From assembly GCA_029261155.1 (NCBI GenBank), contig JAJDBW010000040.1, positions 1-64,000 on the forward strand: 64,000 nucleotides of DNA. The letters are read 5' to 3'. Numbering within the stretch: position 1 is the first letter of the stretch; each line of letters opens with the position of its first letter. The notes under the pieces were generated by a model. It saw only the letters and a program-made list of their open reading frames with translations, searched no databases and had not been told where the DNA came from. This document shows, one piece after another, positions 16,803-27,246 of this stretch. Source of the DNA: Nitrospirota bacterium. GTDB taxonomy: Bacteria; Nitrospirota; Nitrospiria; SBBL01; JAADHI01. Made by a program: the position numbers and the translations under genes.

Positions 16803-17509
16803 AATATTTTATGGTCCTTAAAGAATGATCTCTGAATTGATACCGACATTTTTACTCACAGATAATATGCATGATATAAACTAAAAAACGACAAGGGCAC
16901 AAGCATAAGGATAAAAAAGTTCATCCAATTAAAAAATATACGAAGCTAAGAACCGGTAGGAATTAAGTGAATGTATACTTTCCTGGTGGGAAATTATATG
17001 TGATTCGCCAGATGAGGATGAAATGGTGAACTCTGATAAATCCTTCCCGTAATTGTGATTTTTGATATCCGTTCAATCGCTCAGCCTTCCATCCGGAATT
17101 CCTCATATTTTAACTGTACCCGATAAATTAAGGGCCCGTTTAAAAAAATCGGATTCACACTAAAACAGCCGGTAAAACCATGAGTTGTTAAATTCTAGAA
17201 AGATGCCCAATCAGTGGCAGTGCATTGCTGACAAAGTACTCTCCAGAAAGAAGTCCGGTTGCGGACAAAACGCGGGCTCATCATGTCAGTGAAGTGAGAA
17301 TCTCATGAATTGTGGAACACTATTCCCACGCCTTTGCTTGAATTGTAACAAAAAAATTACTTAAGACAAAAAGTTGTGATTTGGTGAATTTGAAGTATCT
17401 GACTCGTTACGCTATCTTGGAAAGCGATTAGAAAGCCTTTGAATATCCTTTTATGCGTGACCCATACTGTTGAGATCAAACAAATTTGAGTAAATGAGGT
17501 TCTCGCCAA
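16803..17509. other. 707-bp divergent intergenic region
   Basis: AT-rich spacer between the receptor (leftward) and the hybrid kinase (rightward). No convincing ORF, tRNA or known riboswitch was seen on either strand. Small inverted repeats exist (GTCCG/CGGAC at about 17253-17266; TGAGAATCTCA at about 17295-17305), but none is strong. Confidence 0.5.
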
Positions 17510-20257
17510 ATGCATATTGCCAAGCAGAAAGAAGCATTTAATTTTCTCTGGTGGTATTCGATTATCAGTTTCTTCTGCATTGTCATTATTTCTGTCGTTA
17601 CAGGTTTTACGCTTTCCAGATTTCTGACTCAGAACACCCTTCAACTCGATGCAGTTGGAACGGAATATTTCATCCAATACCTTGTTGAATCTGAAAATGC
17701 GAGCCTCTATTTCTCAATTGAAGACAAGGAGCGGCGAGAGAGAAATTTTTCCGATCTTTTTAAACACGTTAATAAAAATCCGGAGGTGATCTGGGTAAAA
17801 GCCTATGACCTGGAAGGGACAGTGCTTTGGGCGGATGATGAGCGGTTTATCGGGCATCGATTTATGCCGAACCCTGAACTGATTCGTGCCCTCTCAGGTA
17901 AAATGACGGTTGCAAGCGGTACGTCCGGCAGGCCGGTGAAAGCAGAACATGTCTTTGACGAAGAGGTCCCTTATTTTTCCGAAATCTATCTTCCGGTATG
18001 GAGCATCGATCGAGACAAGGTTGTAGGTGTCATTGAAGTTTACAAAATACCGCATGCACTTTTCAGTGTGATTCATAGAGGGACTCGCCTGGTCTGGATC
18101 ACCGCCAGCCTCGGTGGACTTTTTCTCTACGTCTCTCTCTTTTGGATCGTAAAAAGAGCCACCATTGTCATCCGCCGTCAACAGCAGGCCTTAGGAGATG
18201 CCAACGTGGTCTTAGAGGGAAAAATAAAGGACAGTAGGCACACCGCAGAAGCACTCGGATCCTTACTGATAACGACAGGAGTCGCCAGCAATAAAAACTT
18301 CTTCCGTGACTGCGTCCATGACCTTGCCAAGATCTACGATGTCCGTTACGCCTTTGTGGGTGTCTTTTCCAATGACTCACAGACCTCCATTAGAACGCTC
18401 GCCTATTTGGATGGAGACAACCTCATGGAGAACGTCGAATACAAAGTGTCAGGGTCACCCAGCGAGGATGTCCTGAATTCGGGGGTGCAGTTCGTACCCA
18501 TGAATGTTCTTGAAAAATACCCGAAAGATAGTTTCCTCCGTGAAATGAACATGGAGAGCTATTTCGGCGCACCTTTGATCTCACCCTTAAAAACAGTGTC
18601 GGGGCTGGTGGCTGTTATGGACAGCAAACCCATGTCGCTTCAGGATTGGGCGAAACCGCTATTGGGTATTATGGCCAACCGGTTAGCGCTAGAACTTGAA
18701 CGCCAGTCCTCGGAAAATGCCTTGAAACTTGCCGTTACCGTTTTTCAGAATGCCACCGAGGCGATTATGATTACCGATGCAGAAGAAAAAATCATCTCTG
18801 TCAATCCTGCATTCATAGAGATCACCGGTTTTCCAGAAGAGGAGGTGATTGGACAGACCCCTCGGATGTTTAAATCCGGTAGGCATGACAGGGCATTTTA
18901 TGAGGAGATGTGGAACGTTCTCTCCGTCACAGGTCAGTGGCAAGGAGAAATCTGGGACAAAAAAAAGGATGGCACGGTCTACCCGAAATGGCTCTCGATC
19001 ATTGCAGTCAAGAATAAAACAGGAAAAACCGTTCAGTATATTGCGCTCTTCAATGACACCTCCGAGCGTATGGAAATGGAGATCCAACTCCGCCAAAGGC
19101 AGAAACTTGAGACCATCGGTCAACTCGCGGGGGGCGTCGCCCACGAATTCAATAATCTTCTAACCCCGATCATCGGACATGTCGAAATCCTCTTAGAGCA
19201 GGCCTCAAAACAACCAGAGATGCGAGACGCCCTCTTCATGGTTCAAAAAGCCGCTCTGCGTGCAGCCGGGATGACCAAAGCCCTCCTTTCCTTTAGTCGT
19301 AAGGTTCCCATGACCTTCAAGCCCCAATCGCTATTAGACCTTTGTTTAGAGGTTGAACATCTGCTCCGTCACACCATCGACCGGCAAATCGAGATTGCCG
19401 TTGAATCGTCCGATGATCTCTGGCCCGTGCTCATGGATTCAGATCAGATCCATCAGGTCATCGTCAACCTCTGCCTGAACGCACGGGATGCCTTGAGGGA
19501 CCGTCTGCTCGAGAATGAAGATTTTCAGCCTTCGATACAAATCAAGCTGAAAAACGTTCATATTGATAAAATGTTTTGCAAATCTCACCATGAAGCAAAA
19601 GTCGGAGATTTTGTATGCCTCTCTGTCGCCGATAATGGTGAGGGGATTGATGAAGCCTCCCTCTCCCACCTTTTCGAACCTTTTTTTACGACCAAGGAGG
19701 TCGGCATGGGAACCGGTCTCGGTTTAGCGTCCAGCCACGCGATCGTTAAAAGACACAAAGGATGGATCAGCCTGAAAACAGCCAAGGGCGAAGGGACGAC
19801 CTTTGAGGTCTACCTGCCTCGGACCGAAGATCTTGTTGTCGAGGCGCTTCAAGAAGTGAGCGGACGACCTGAAATGCAGGGTGCCGTGACGGTCATGATT
19901 GTCGATGACGATGAACTGGTGCGCGGTCTGGGCAGAACCATCCTGGAGAGGCGTGGCTACACGGTCTTGTTAGCCGAAGGGGGGCATCAGGCCCTGGAAA
20001 TCTTCAAACGGGAACCTAGTATCGAAATTGTCATCCTTGACCTAAGCATGCCCCGCCAGTCGGGCTGGGAGGTGCTCCGGAATCTTCGTGCGCTCGATCC
20101 TGATTTGAAGGTCATCATCTCTTCCGGTCACGACATTTTCCATCAAACCGAAGTAAAGGACGATCTCGAACCCTATACGATTCTCTCAAAACCTTTTAGT
20201 CCCTCTGGAATGGAGCGTGCGATTCGGAAAGTGATAAATCCAAGCAAACCTCTTTAG
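17510..20257 (+). CDS. Hybrid sensor histidine kinase (GAF-PAS-HK-REC)
   Basis: 915 residues. Order: TM1 (about 15-40), an extracytoplasmic sensor segment of about 155 residues, TM2 (about 198-220), a short coiled coil, a GAF-like domain (about 245-395), a PAS domain (about 405-520; ATEAIMITDAEEKIISVNPAF), HisKA with phospho-accepting His545 (VAHEFNNLLTPI), HATPase_c (N box VNLCLNARDAL, G1 DNGEGI, G2 GTGLGLASSHAIV) and a C-terminal receiver with phospho-acceptor Asp844 (VILDLSMP) and KPFSPSGM. The NtrB-like H box plus fused receiver imply a phosphorelay. No output regulator gene is adjacent, so the downstream partner is unknown. Confidence 0.93.
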   Translation: MHIAKQKEAFNFLWWYSIISFFCIVIISVVTGFTLSRFLTQNTLQLDAVGTEYFIQYLVESENASLYFSIEDKERRERNFSDLFKHVNKNPEVIWVKAYDLEGTVLWADDERFIGHRFMPNPELIRALSGKMTVASGTSGRPVKAEHVFDEEVPYFSEIYLPVWSIDRDKVVGVIEVYKIPHALFSVIHRGTRLVWITASLGGLFLYVSLFWIVKRATIVIRRQQQALGDANVVLEGKIKDSRHTAEALGSLLITTGVASNKNFFRDCVHDLAKIYDVRYAFVGVFSNDSQTSIRTLAYLDGDNLMENVEYKVSGSPSEDVLNSGVQFVPMNVLEKYPKDSFLREMNMESYFGAPLISPLKTVSGLVAVMDSKPMSLQDWAKPLLGIMANRLALELERQSSENALKLAVTVFQNATEAIMITDAEEKIISVNPAFIEITGFPEEEVIGQTPRMFKSGRHDRAFYEEMWNVLSVTGQWQGEIWDKKKDGTVYPKWLSIIAVKNKTGKTVQYIALFNDTSERMEMEIQLRQRQKLETIGQLAGGVAHEFNNLLTPIIGHVEILLEQASKQPEMRDALFMVQKAALRAAGMTKALLSFSRKVPMTFKPQSLLDLCLEVEHLLRHTIDRQIEIAVESSDDLWPVLMDSDQIHQVIVNLCLNARDALRDRLLENEDFQPSIQIKLKNVHIDKMFCKSHHEAKVGDFVCLSVADNGEGIDEASLSHLFEPFFTTKEVGMGTGLGLASSHAIVKRHKGWISLKTAKGEGTTFEVYLPRTEDLVVEALQEVSGRPEMQGAVTVMIVDDDELVRGLGRTILERRGYTVLLAEGGHQALEIFKREPSIEIVILDLSMPRQSGWEVLRNLRALDPDLKVIISSGHDIFHQTEVKDDLEPYTILSKPFSPSGMERAIRKVINPSKPL

Positions 20258-20421
20258 GCCCTGACGATTCATTCAGGCTATAAAATAGTAAAACCAGAGA
20301 CGGACATTATTTCCCTAGTTCTCTATTTCTCCTGGCATTCGATAGATATTAAACTCACTCAAAAGTGAAGACTTTAAGATGGCGTTTTCATTTTTCAGGG
20401 CTGCAGATTGAAGATCCCGGC

Positions 20422-23400
20422 CTAAACCCGCCTTAAACCCCAAGAAACTTTCTCTGCCATTTCATCACCCAGTACCGGACCAACCCACACTTCCTTCCCC
20501 TGCCGATGGCCCACGACTTTCCCGCCGAGATAAGCAACGGCGTTCGAGGCCGAGGCGGTGACCTTCGCCCCCGGCGTGACAATGCCGGCAAGGCTCATCG
20601 GGTCCGAGGCAGAGAGGATGCACAATTCCTCTTTTGATTTTTCCTGTGCGCATTGCCTTAACAGCGGGACGACTTCGGGGAGGGCGAATTGTTCTCCAGC
20701 GACGCCGGTAATGAAGCGGCCGCCGCGAATTTCGCCTTTCGCTTCCATTCGGCGATAGACGGGAAGTAATTTCCGCCAGGGCGGCGCACCCGATTCCCGC
20801 GTCAGAAGATCGCGGAAAAAGACGCCGTAGCGTTCTAAGAGTTGGCCCGCCCAGAGACGGAGCCCTTCTTCCTTATCCCTATCTTCACCCACCGGCGCCT
20901 CCATCAGCCACCAGCGGCCCTTGCCTTGGGGTCTTGTCGCCGGCGGGGTCCCGCCCCAAAAACGTCTTCCACGTTGACGGAGGGCTTTGCGCTCCTTTCG
21001 TTTCGGCGCAATGAGGGATCGCACTGCACCGAAACCGTCGCCACTGACGCGTCCTGCCGCTGCCAGTTCCCACAAAGCCCCTTCCAATTGCGTTTTGAGG
21101 AGATTGTTTTTCATCAGGAGTTCATTGAAAAAAAGTGCGCCGCCACGCTCCAAGCATTCAAAAACGGATTGCGCTTCGGCACTTAGTCGACGATCCGCAC
21201 TTTCTGTTTGAGGCATGCCGTTCGTGCGAAGCCAATGTAAATCTTCTCGGAGCATCAGCGAAATCGGGAGCACGCGCGTCGCCCCGCGTACCGCGCCGGT
21301 TTTTAATCTTCCCCAAACCATTTCTCCGGAAAGGGACAACTCATCAAGCCATTGGGTTTTATAATCCGCGATGCGCGAGGGTAGAATCTGCCGTTCCCAG
21401 GCAATGGCCGGAATCTCAAAACCTTGTAACTGTGCGATCACAGCCATCACGCCCTCGCGGCCTTGAAGTTGTTTACCTTTTTTGAGATGACTCCAGTCTA
21501 GGAAAAAAGACATAAGGGCTTCCGGCGAAATCGGGGCCATCTGTTTGCGAAGATGATTGAGCGTTAAACGATGGATGCGGGCCAAGAGATGGCGGGCGCA
21601 CCATTCTTTCTCGTCGGAGTGATGAGCCTCCGTGGTAAAGCGCCCGCGCAGGACCTCGCCCTCGGCTTCCAAGGCTTCGAGCGTGGATTCAACGAGATGG
21701 ATTGGAAAACCGAGCGAAGACGAAAGTGCCACCGTTGTCGTTGGTCCGGCGAGGGCCATGCGTCCCCGCAGCAGCTCCAGCCGGGCCTCGAGAATTTCCC
21801 ATTCGGTGCGGACACCCTCCGGCACCCTAATCATCGGATCGATCACAAGCTCCGGCCGGGCCGCGCGCACCATCGGCCAACGCTCCGTGGCGACCCAAAA
21901 ATGATTGCCGTCGGCATCGATCCCCCGTGTCGCGCGGCCCGTTTCGATTAAGTCCTCGAACCATGGCATCCACGCATTGCTTATCTGTTCTTCCGTTTTT
22001 TCTATGAAGGGTGATGTACTTTGCCCCTCCGCTTCGGGCAGCAGGCCGACGCTCAGTAAAGTATCGTGCAACTCATCTGCATCACGCACCAGGGGCCAGG
22101 CCTCCCGCCGCACTTGGGCGATGGCCTCGGGATCGAGATTGCCCAAGTCGCGGAGCGATTCCACCGAAAGCGTTCGGCGTGTCGCCACCGCACGGGCGCG
22201 TCGCTCCTCCAAAGGCGCATCGTCCAAAAAGGCGTAGGGTTGTGCGTTTAAGAGTTGATAAGAAAAGGGCGAAGGCTCCCGCGTGTCGATACATGTGACG
22301 GCAATCTCTTTTTCCGTGATCGATTTTAAAAGATCGACCCATCCCTCCACATCCATCGCTTCGTGCAGGGTGTCGTCAACGGTTTGTCGGATCATGGGAT
22401 GATCAGGAATGGAAACGTTTCCGACGAAGTTGCCGTTTTCGGCGCAGGCGGTGATGGCGGGGAAGAGTTGCGTGAGCAGGTCGTCGGCGCGGAAGCGCTG
22501 AAGCGGCGGGGGCACGCGCTTGCCGCCGCGTTGGCGAAGCACGACCAAGGCGCGCCTAAGGTTCCAGCGCCAACGATTCGTAAAAAAGGGTGAGGCCAGC
22601 AGCGCCTGTTCTAAGAGCGCCTTCGCGGCCTCGGGCCGGATCATGCGCGTGACTTCCTCTAAGGGAAAGCCCTGTTGCGGACCGAGGGAGAGGACGAGGC
22701 CGTTGTCATCGGCGCTGGCCTGCAATTCGAAATCGAATCTCCGGCAGAAGCGTTTTCTTAAGGCCAGGCCATAGGCGCGATTCACGCGGCCGCCGAAGGG
22801 CGCATGAATAACCAGTTGCATCCCGCCCGATTCATCGAAGAAACGTTCGAATAAAATGTGATGCTGCGTCGGGATCATGCCGACGGCACTTTTTTGCGCC
22901 AATAAATAATCCACGGTCCCTTGTGCCTTCTCTTCCGGGAGACGCGCTTCGCCCATCAACCAATTCGAAGCGGCTTTGAGATCGTCCAAGCGCCCGTCGA
23001 TTTCTTCGCGGAGACGCGACACTTCTTGCGAGAGTTCAAAGGTCCGAGAAGGCGCTTCGCCGCGCCAAAAGGGGATGGTCGGCGGCGCGCCCTGGGCATC
23101 GGTGACGACGACCTCGCCCGAGCGAACCTGTTGAATGCGCCAAGAGGTGTTGCCCAAGAGAAAGATATCGCCCGCCATGCTTTCGATCGCAAAATCTTCA
23201 TCGACCGATCCGACGCGGATGCCTTCGGGTTCGGCCACGACCTTGTAGTCGGCCAGCTCCGGGATGGCCCCACCGGAGGTGAGTGCGGTAAGCCGCGCAC
23301 CGCGTCGCGCCTTCAAGCGGCCTTGTACCCGGTCGCGATGGAGGTAGGCCCCGGCCTTGCCGTTTCGGGTGGAGAGACCTTCACTCAACATTTCGATCAG

Positions 23401-24756
23401 GGCCTCGAAGTCGTCCCACTTCAGATCCTTAAAAGGCATGGCCTTTCGGAGCAGGTCGAACAGACCTCGCTCGTCCCATTCCTCACAGGCCGTTGCCGCA
23501 ACGATCTGCTGGGCAAGGACGTCTAAAGGCGCTTGTGGGATTAAAATTTTATCGAGCCGCCCGGCACGAATGGCGCGGATGAGGGCAACAGCTTCTAGAA
23601 GTTCATCGCGCGTTAATGCGAACAAGCGGCCCTTTGGGATCTGACCGAGGGCGTGGCCGGATCGTCCGATGCGTTGGAGGAAGACGGCGATGGATCGGGG
23701 ACTGCCGATTTGAATCACCAAGTCGATAAAACCGATGTCGATGCCCAACTCTAAAGAGGCGGTAGCGACCACGGCCTTGAGTTCGCCCGCTTTCAAGCGG
23801 CGCTCCGCCGAGAGTCGGATTTTTCTCGAGAGGCTGCCGTGATGCGAGGTAACGTGTTCCGCGCCTAAGAGCTCCGACAATTGATGAGTGATGCGCTCGG
23901 CCATGCGGCGGGTGTTTACGAAGATCAGGGTCGAACGGTGCGACGCGATCATTTCCCCGATTTGTTTGTAGACTTCCTCCCACTGTTCGTTGGAGCACAC
24001 GGCGGAGAGCGGCGTTTTCGGTGTTTCAATCGCCAAATCGAGTTCGCGCAGATGGCCGACATCGACGATGTTGCATGTTGGGTTGCCCTTGTCCGAGGAT
24101 TGATTTCCGACGAGAAAGTGCGCCATCGCTTCCATTGGGCGCTGCGTGGCGGAAAGGCCGATGCGAACCGGCCGTTTCAAACAGAGATGTTCGAGCCGTT
24201 CCAAAGAAAGCGACAGATGCGAGCCGCGTTTGTCGCGGGCGACGGCATGGATTTCATCGACGATGACGGTCTCCACGGTCATCAGCATCTGCCGGCTAGA
24301 CTCCGCGGTGAGCAAGAGATAGAACGACTCCGGTGTGGTGACGATAATGTGCGGGGGTTTGCGAAGCATGGCCCGCCGCTCCGATTGCGGTGTATCGCCC
24401 GTCCGAACCATCGCCCGAATTTCAGGGAGCACCATACCTTCCGCTTCGGCCAGGGCGCGGATCTCGGCGAGGGGCGTTTCCAGGTTGCGTTGGATATCGT
24501 TGCTGAGGGCCTTTAGGGGAGAAACGTAGAGCACGCGGCATTGGTCCGATAGATGCCCTTCAATGCCCTCGCGAATCAGGCCATCAATCGAGGCGAGGAA
24601 GGCGGCGAGGGTTTTGCCCGAGCCGGTTGGCGCCGCGATGAGGGTGTCTTGGCCTTGGAGAATGGCCGGCCAGCCCTGGGCCTGGGCCTGCGTGGGCGGG
24701 CCGAAGCGCTCCGCGAACCACCTTGCAATCAGGGGATGAAAGGATGAAAGCGGCAT
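20422..24756 (-). CDS. lhr: Large Lhr-family DEAD/DEAH helicase
   Basis: 1444 residues, close to the size of long Lhr proteins. The helicase core occupies the first 450 residues: PTQAQAQGWPAILQGQ (Q motif), APTGSGKT (I), VDEIHAV (II, DEIH), GLSATQRP (III), VNTRRMAERI (IV) and QRIGRSGH (VI). It continues into the Lhr-core and the long C-terminal region (DUF4921/winged-helix and AlkZ-like folds in E. coli Lhr). Lhr is an ATP-driven 3'-5' DNA translocase tied to repair. It is transcribed alone; the lipoprotein upstream at 24823 is leftward as well, about 67 nt away. Confidence 0.93.
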   Translation of the reverse strand: MPLSSFHPLIARWFAERFGPPTQAQAQGWPAILQGQDTLIAAPTGSGKTLAAFLASIDGLIREGIEGHLSDQCRVLYVSPLKALSNDIQRNLETPLAEIRALAEAEGMVLPEIRAMVRTGDTPQSERRAMLRKPPHIIVTTPESFYLLLTAESSRQMLMTVETVIVDEIHAVARDKRGSHLSLSLERLEHLCLKRPVRIGLSATQRPMEAMAHFLVGNQSSDKGNPTCNIVDVGHLRELDLAIETPKTPLSAVCSNEQWEEVYKQIGEMIASHRSTLIFVNTRRMAERITHQLSELLGAEHVTSHHGSLSRKIRLSAERRLKAGELKAVVATASLELGIDIGFIDLVIQIGSPRSIAVFLQRIGRSGHALGQIPKGRLFALTRDELLEAVALIRAIRAGRLDKILIPQAPLDVLAQQIVAATACEEWDERGLFDLLRKAMPFKDLKWDDFEALIEMLSEGLSTRNGKAGAYLHRDRVQGRLKARRGARLTALTSGGAIPELADYKVVAEPEGIRVGSVDEDFAIESMAGDIFLLGNTSWRIQQVRSGEVVVTDAQGAPPTIPFWRGEAPSRTFELSQEVSRLREEIDGRLDDLKAASNWLMGEARLPEEKAQGTVDYLLAQKSAVGMIPTQHHILFERFFDESGGMQLVIHAPFGGRVNRAYGLALRKRFCRRFDFELQASADDNGLVLSLGPQQGFPLEEVTRMIRPEAAKALLEQALLASPFFTNRWRWNLRRALVVLRQRGGKRVPPPLQRFRADDLLTQLFPAITACAENGNFVGNVSIPDHPMIRQTVDDTLHEAMDVEGWVDLLKSITEKEIAVTCIDTREPSPFSYQLLNAQPYAFLDDAPLEERRARAVATRRTLSVESLRDLGNLDPEAIAQVRREAWPLVRDADELHDTLLSVGLLPEAEGQSTSPFIEKTEEQISNAWMPWFEDLIETGRATRGIDADGNHFWVATERWPMVRAARPELVIDPMIRVPEGVRTEWEILEARLELLRGRMALAGPTTTVALSSSLGFPIHLVESTLEALEAEGEVLRGRFTTEAHHSDEKEWCARHLLARIHRLTLNHLRKQMAPISPEALMSFFLDWSHLKKGKQLQGREGVMAVIAQLQGFEIPAIAWERQILPSRIADYKTQWLDELSLSGEMVWGRLKTGAVRGATRVLPISLMLREDLHWLRTNGMPQTESADRRLSAEAQSVFECLERGGALFFNELLMKNNLLKTQLEGALWELAAAGRVSGDGFGAVRSLIAPKRKERKALRQRGRRFWGGTPPATRPQGKGRWWLMEAPVGEDRDKEEGLRLWAGQLLERYGVFFRDLLTRESGAPPWRKLLPVYRRMEAKGEIRGGRFITGVAGEQFALPEVVPLLRQCAQEKSKEELCILSASDPMSLAGIVTPGAKVTASASNAVAYLGGKVVGHRQGKEVWVGPVLGDEMAEKVSWGLRRV

Positions 24757-24822
24757 GGGGAGATTATAAAGGAAATGGAGGAAAGGAGAAAGGGAGCCGT
24801 GGAAACAATTAAAATTTGATCC

Positions 24823-25212
24823 CTATTTCGGAATCATCTCAATGCTGCTTGTGGTGGGCTGGCTGTTCGCATCGACGGTCACAAGAATCAGAACATCCTT
24901 GTAATCGGGATGCGTCACCTCCAGATTGTAGCTGCCGGCATGGATGTGATCGATACGAAACTCGCCGTCGCCATCGCTTGTCACCGTGCCGAGGCCCGCA
25001 CCCATAAGCAGAACCGCCGCGCCCTTGATGGCCTTTCCTGTTTCTTTGTCTTTCACTGTTCCCACAATACGATATGGGCCCTTGGTTTTTTTTGTAAGAG
25101 TGGAACAGCTCGAAAAAATAACACCTGCAAGCACAATGACGATGGAGGCGGTTGCGAACTTTAGGAAAGCGCCTTGCGCCCCCTCAGGTCTCCGATTCTC
25201 TTTTTTCATCAT
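24823..25212 (-). CDS. Lipoprotein with carboxypeptidase-regulatory-like fold
   Basis: 129 residues. The N-terminal signal ends in a lipobox (IFSSC, Cys at about 36). The mature part is one carboxypeptidase-regulatory-like (CarboxypepD_reg) beta-sandwich: GTVKDKETGKAIKGAAVLL, TVTSDGDGEFRIDHIHAGSYNLEVTHPDYKD, and a final strand. Such domains are common as stabilising or ligand-binding modules of surface proteins. No specific function can be given. Confidence 0.78.
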   Translation of the reverse strand: MMKKENRRPEGAQGAFLKFATASIVIVLAGVIFSSCSTLTKKTKGPYRIVGTVKDKETGKAIKGAAVLLMGAGLGTVTSDGDGEFRIDHIHAGSYNLEVTHPDYKDVLILVTVDANSQPTTSSIEMIPK

Positions 25213-25420
25213 TCTAATTTTCCCCGATATGTATAATGGCCTTCGCTTCGGATCGTCTTATAAATCGACCTGATTCGTCAAGCCGGGCGCTAAAAAGAGT
25301 CTTTTCCGTAATCTCGATAGCGTAAATACAATGGCGATAGATGGCGGAGACGGTGGCACAGGGTTTCTGCCTTGAGAAACCTCGCTTCGCCTTCGAACCT
25401 TTCAGGCCTCTGTTGTTGCT

Positions 25421-25449
25421 TTGACAGATAGACGGGCCTTCGGTATATT
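25421..25449 (+). promoter_or_regulatory. Strong sigma70 promoter of the pil locus
   Basis: TTGACA (25421-25426), exactly 17 nt, then TATATT (25444-25449): 6/6 and 5/6 matches. The expected transcript start, near 25456, falls after the in-frame ATG at 25454 and so supports the ATG at 25475 as the pilB start. Confidence 0.7.
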
Positions 25450-25474
25450 TTTAATGCACCCATCAGGAAGACCC

Positions 25475-27181
25475 ATGCCCCAACCCCAACAAAAAAAGAA
25501 GCGTTTAGGCCAGATGCTCCTCGCGGAAGGCCTCGTGACCGAATTACAACTCGAACGCGCCCTGCGTGAACAAAAGGGTTCCGGAAACCGTTTGGGCAAA
25601 GTGCTCCGCGACTTGGGCTACGTTAACGAAGAAGGTATCATCAAAGTGCTGGGGAAACAAATGAATATTCCCCACATTGCCTTGAATAACATCGTCGTCG
25701 ATCCCGCGGTGGTACACCTCATTCCGGAAATGGTCGCCCGCCGCCATCAAGTGATTCCCCTCTATAAAAAAGGATCGAACCTCACTTTGGCCATGGTCGA
25801 TCCTTTGAACGTATTCGCCATTGACGACATTCAACAAATTACCGGCCTTCAAATCAGCCCGGCGGTGGGGACAGAACGGGAAATCCTCAAGGCCATCGAG
25901 CGCTTCTACAGCGGCACGGGTAATATGGAACAGGCCATACGAGACGCCGATCTGAAGTCGATGGTCGAGGGCGAAGCCTTATCTCCGAAAGAGGCCGAGC
26001 AGGCCGAAGAATCGCCGGTCATCAATTTTGTAAATTCCCTGATTGGGCAGGCCGTAAAAGAAGGCGCCAGTGATGTGCACTTTGAGCCCGACCGCGAAGG
26101 CATTCAGATCCGCTACCGCGTTGACGGCCTGCTCCATGACGTGATGATCGCCCCAAAATCCCTGCAAGCCGGTGTGATTTCCCGCATCAAAATTTTATCG
26201 CAATTGGATATCTCCGAGAAACGCGTGCCCCAAGATGGGCGCTTTGAGATTAAAGTCGGGGAGAAGGACATCGATATCCGTATCTCCACATTGCCAACCG
26301 CTTTTGGCGAAAAAATCGTGATGCGGCTCTTGGATAAAGGCAGTGTCCTCATCGGCCTGGAGGGGCTTGGCTTTAATAGCGAAACGCTTAAAGAATTCGA
26401 TCGCTACTTTCGGAGGCCCTTCGGCCTTATCCTGGTGACAGGAGCCACCGGAAGCGGAAAGACGACCACGCTCTACTCCGTGCTTCAAATGATTAATACG
26501 CCCGAAAAAAATATCGTCACCATTGAAGACCCGGTCGAATACCAACTCAAGCGGATTACCCAAGTTCAGGTGAACGAAAAGGTGGGTGTCAGTTTCGCCA
26601 CGGGACTGCGATCCATTTTGCGCCAAGATCCGGATGTGGTTATGGTTGGAGAAATTCGGGACGGGGAGACCGCAAACCTCGCTATTCAAGCGGCCCTGAC
26701 CGGCCATTTGGTCTTAAGCACCCTCCACACCAACGATGCCCCCGGGGCGGTCGCCCGACTCATCGACATGGGCGCAGAACCCTTTCTTATCGCTTCTTCC
26801 TTAACCGCCGTGGTCTCTCAAAAATTGGTCCGAAAGATCTGTAAGGCCTGCGCCGCACCCGACAACCCACCCCAAGATTTGATCGAACGCCTTGAACTCG
26901 CGCCCCTCTTGGCCAAGAAAAAAGGGACGCTTATGAAAGGCACGGGCTGCGCAGAGTGTCGCGGAAACGGGTATGCCGGACGTATTGGACTCTACGAATT
27001 CTTACCGGTAAACGATGCGATTCGCGCGCTGGTCGTTAGCCGCGCCTCTTCCAGCGAAATCCAAAAAGCCGCACTCAAATCCAGCTATCGGCCCCTTCGG
27101 ACCCAAGGCATCTTCAAAGCCCTTGAAGGCCACACCAGCCTCGAAGAAGTCCTTCGCGTCACCCAAGACATCGAACTCTAA
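25475..27181 (+). CDS. pilB: Type IV pilus assembly ATPase PilB
   Basis: 568 residues from the ATG at 25475 (AGGAAG upstream; see promoter). The hexameric cytoplasmic motor that drives pilus extension. It has an N-terminal MshEN/T2SSE-N domain (RLGQMLLAEGLVTELQLERAL), then the GspE core: Walker A GATGSGKTTT, Asp box IEDPVEYQ, Walker B DVVMVGEIRD and His box LSTLHTNDAPGA. The zinc-binding tetracysteine (CKAC...CAEC) separates PilB/GspE from the retraction ATPase PilT. It is followed by pilC after 212 nt. No pilT is in the window. Confidence 0.95.
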   Translation: MPQPQQKKKRLGQMLLAEGLVTELQLERALREQKGSGNRLGKVLRDLGYVNEEGIIKVLGKQMNIPHIALNNIVVDPAVVHLIPEMVARRHQVIPLYKKGSNLTLAMVDPLNVFAIDDIQQITGLQISPAVGTEREILKAIERFYSGTGNMEQAIRDADLKSMVEGEALSPKEAEQAEESPVINFVNSLIGQAVKEGASDVHFEPDREGIQIRYRVDGLLHDVMIAPKSLQAGVISRIKILSQLDISEKRVPQDGRFEIKVGEKDIDIRISTLPTAFGEKIVMRLLDKGSVLIGLEGLGFNSETLKEFDRYFRRPFGLILVTGATGSGKTTTLYSVLQMINTPEKNIVTIEDPVEYQLKRITQVQVNEKVGVSFATGLRSILRQDPDVVMVGEIRDGETANLAIQAALTGHLVLSTLHTNDAPGAVARLIDMGAEPFLIASSLTAVVSQKLVRKICKACAAPDNPPQDLIERLELAPLLAKKKGTLMKGTGCAECRGNGYAGRIGLYEFLPVNDAIRALVVSRASSSEIQKAALKSSYRPLRTQGIFKALEGHTSLEEVLRVTQDIEL

Positions 27182-27246
27182 AAAAGCCTCAAACAAAGCC
27201 ATCTACCTAAAGTAACAATAATTGGCAGCTCCCTCCAATTATCGTC

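Noticed and set aside
16803-17509. Cobalamin riboswitch upstream of the TonB receptor
   Set aside because: A CAGTGGC phrase near 17212 was noticed, but the B12-box and the other conserved segments are absent in the right order and strand.
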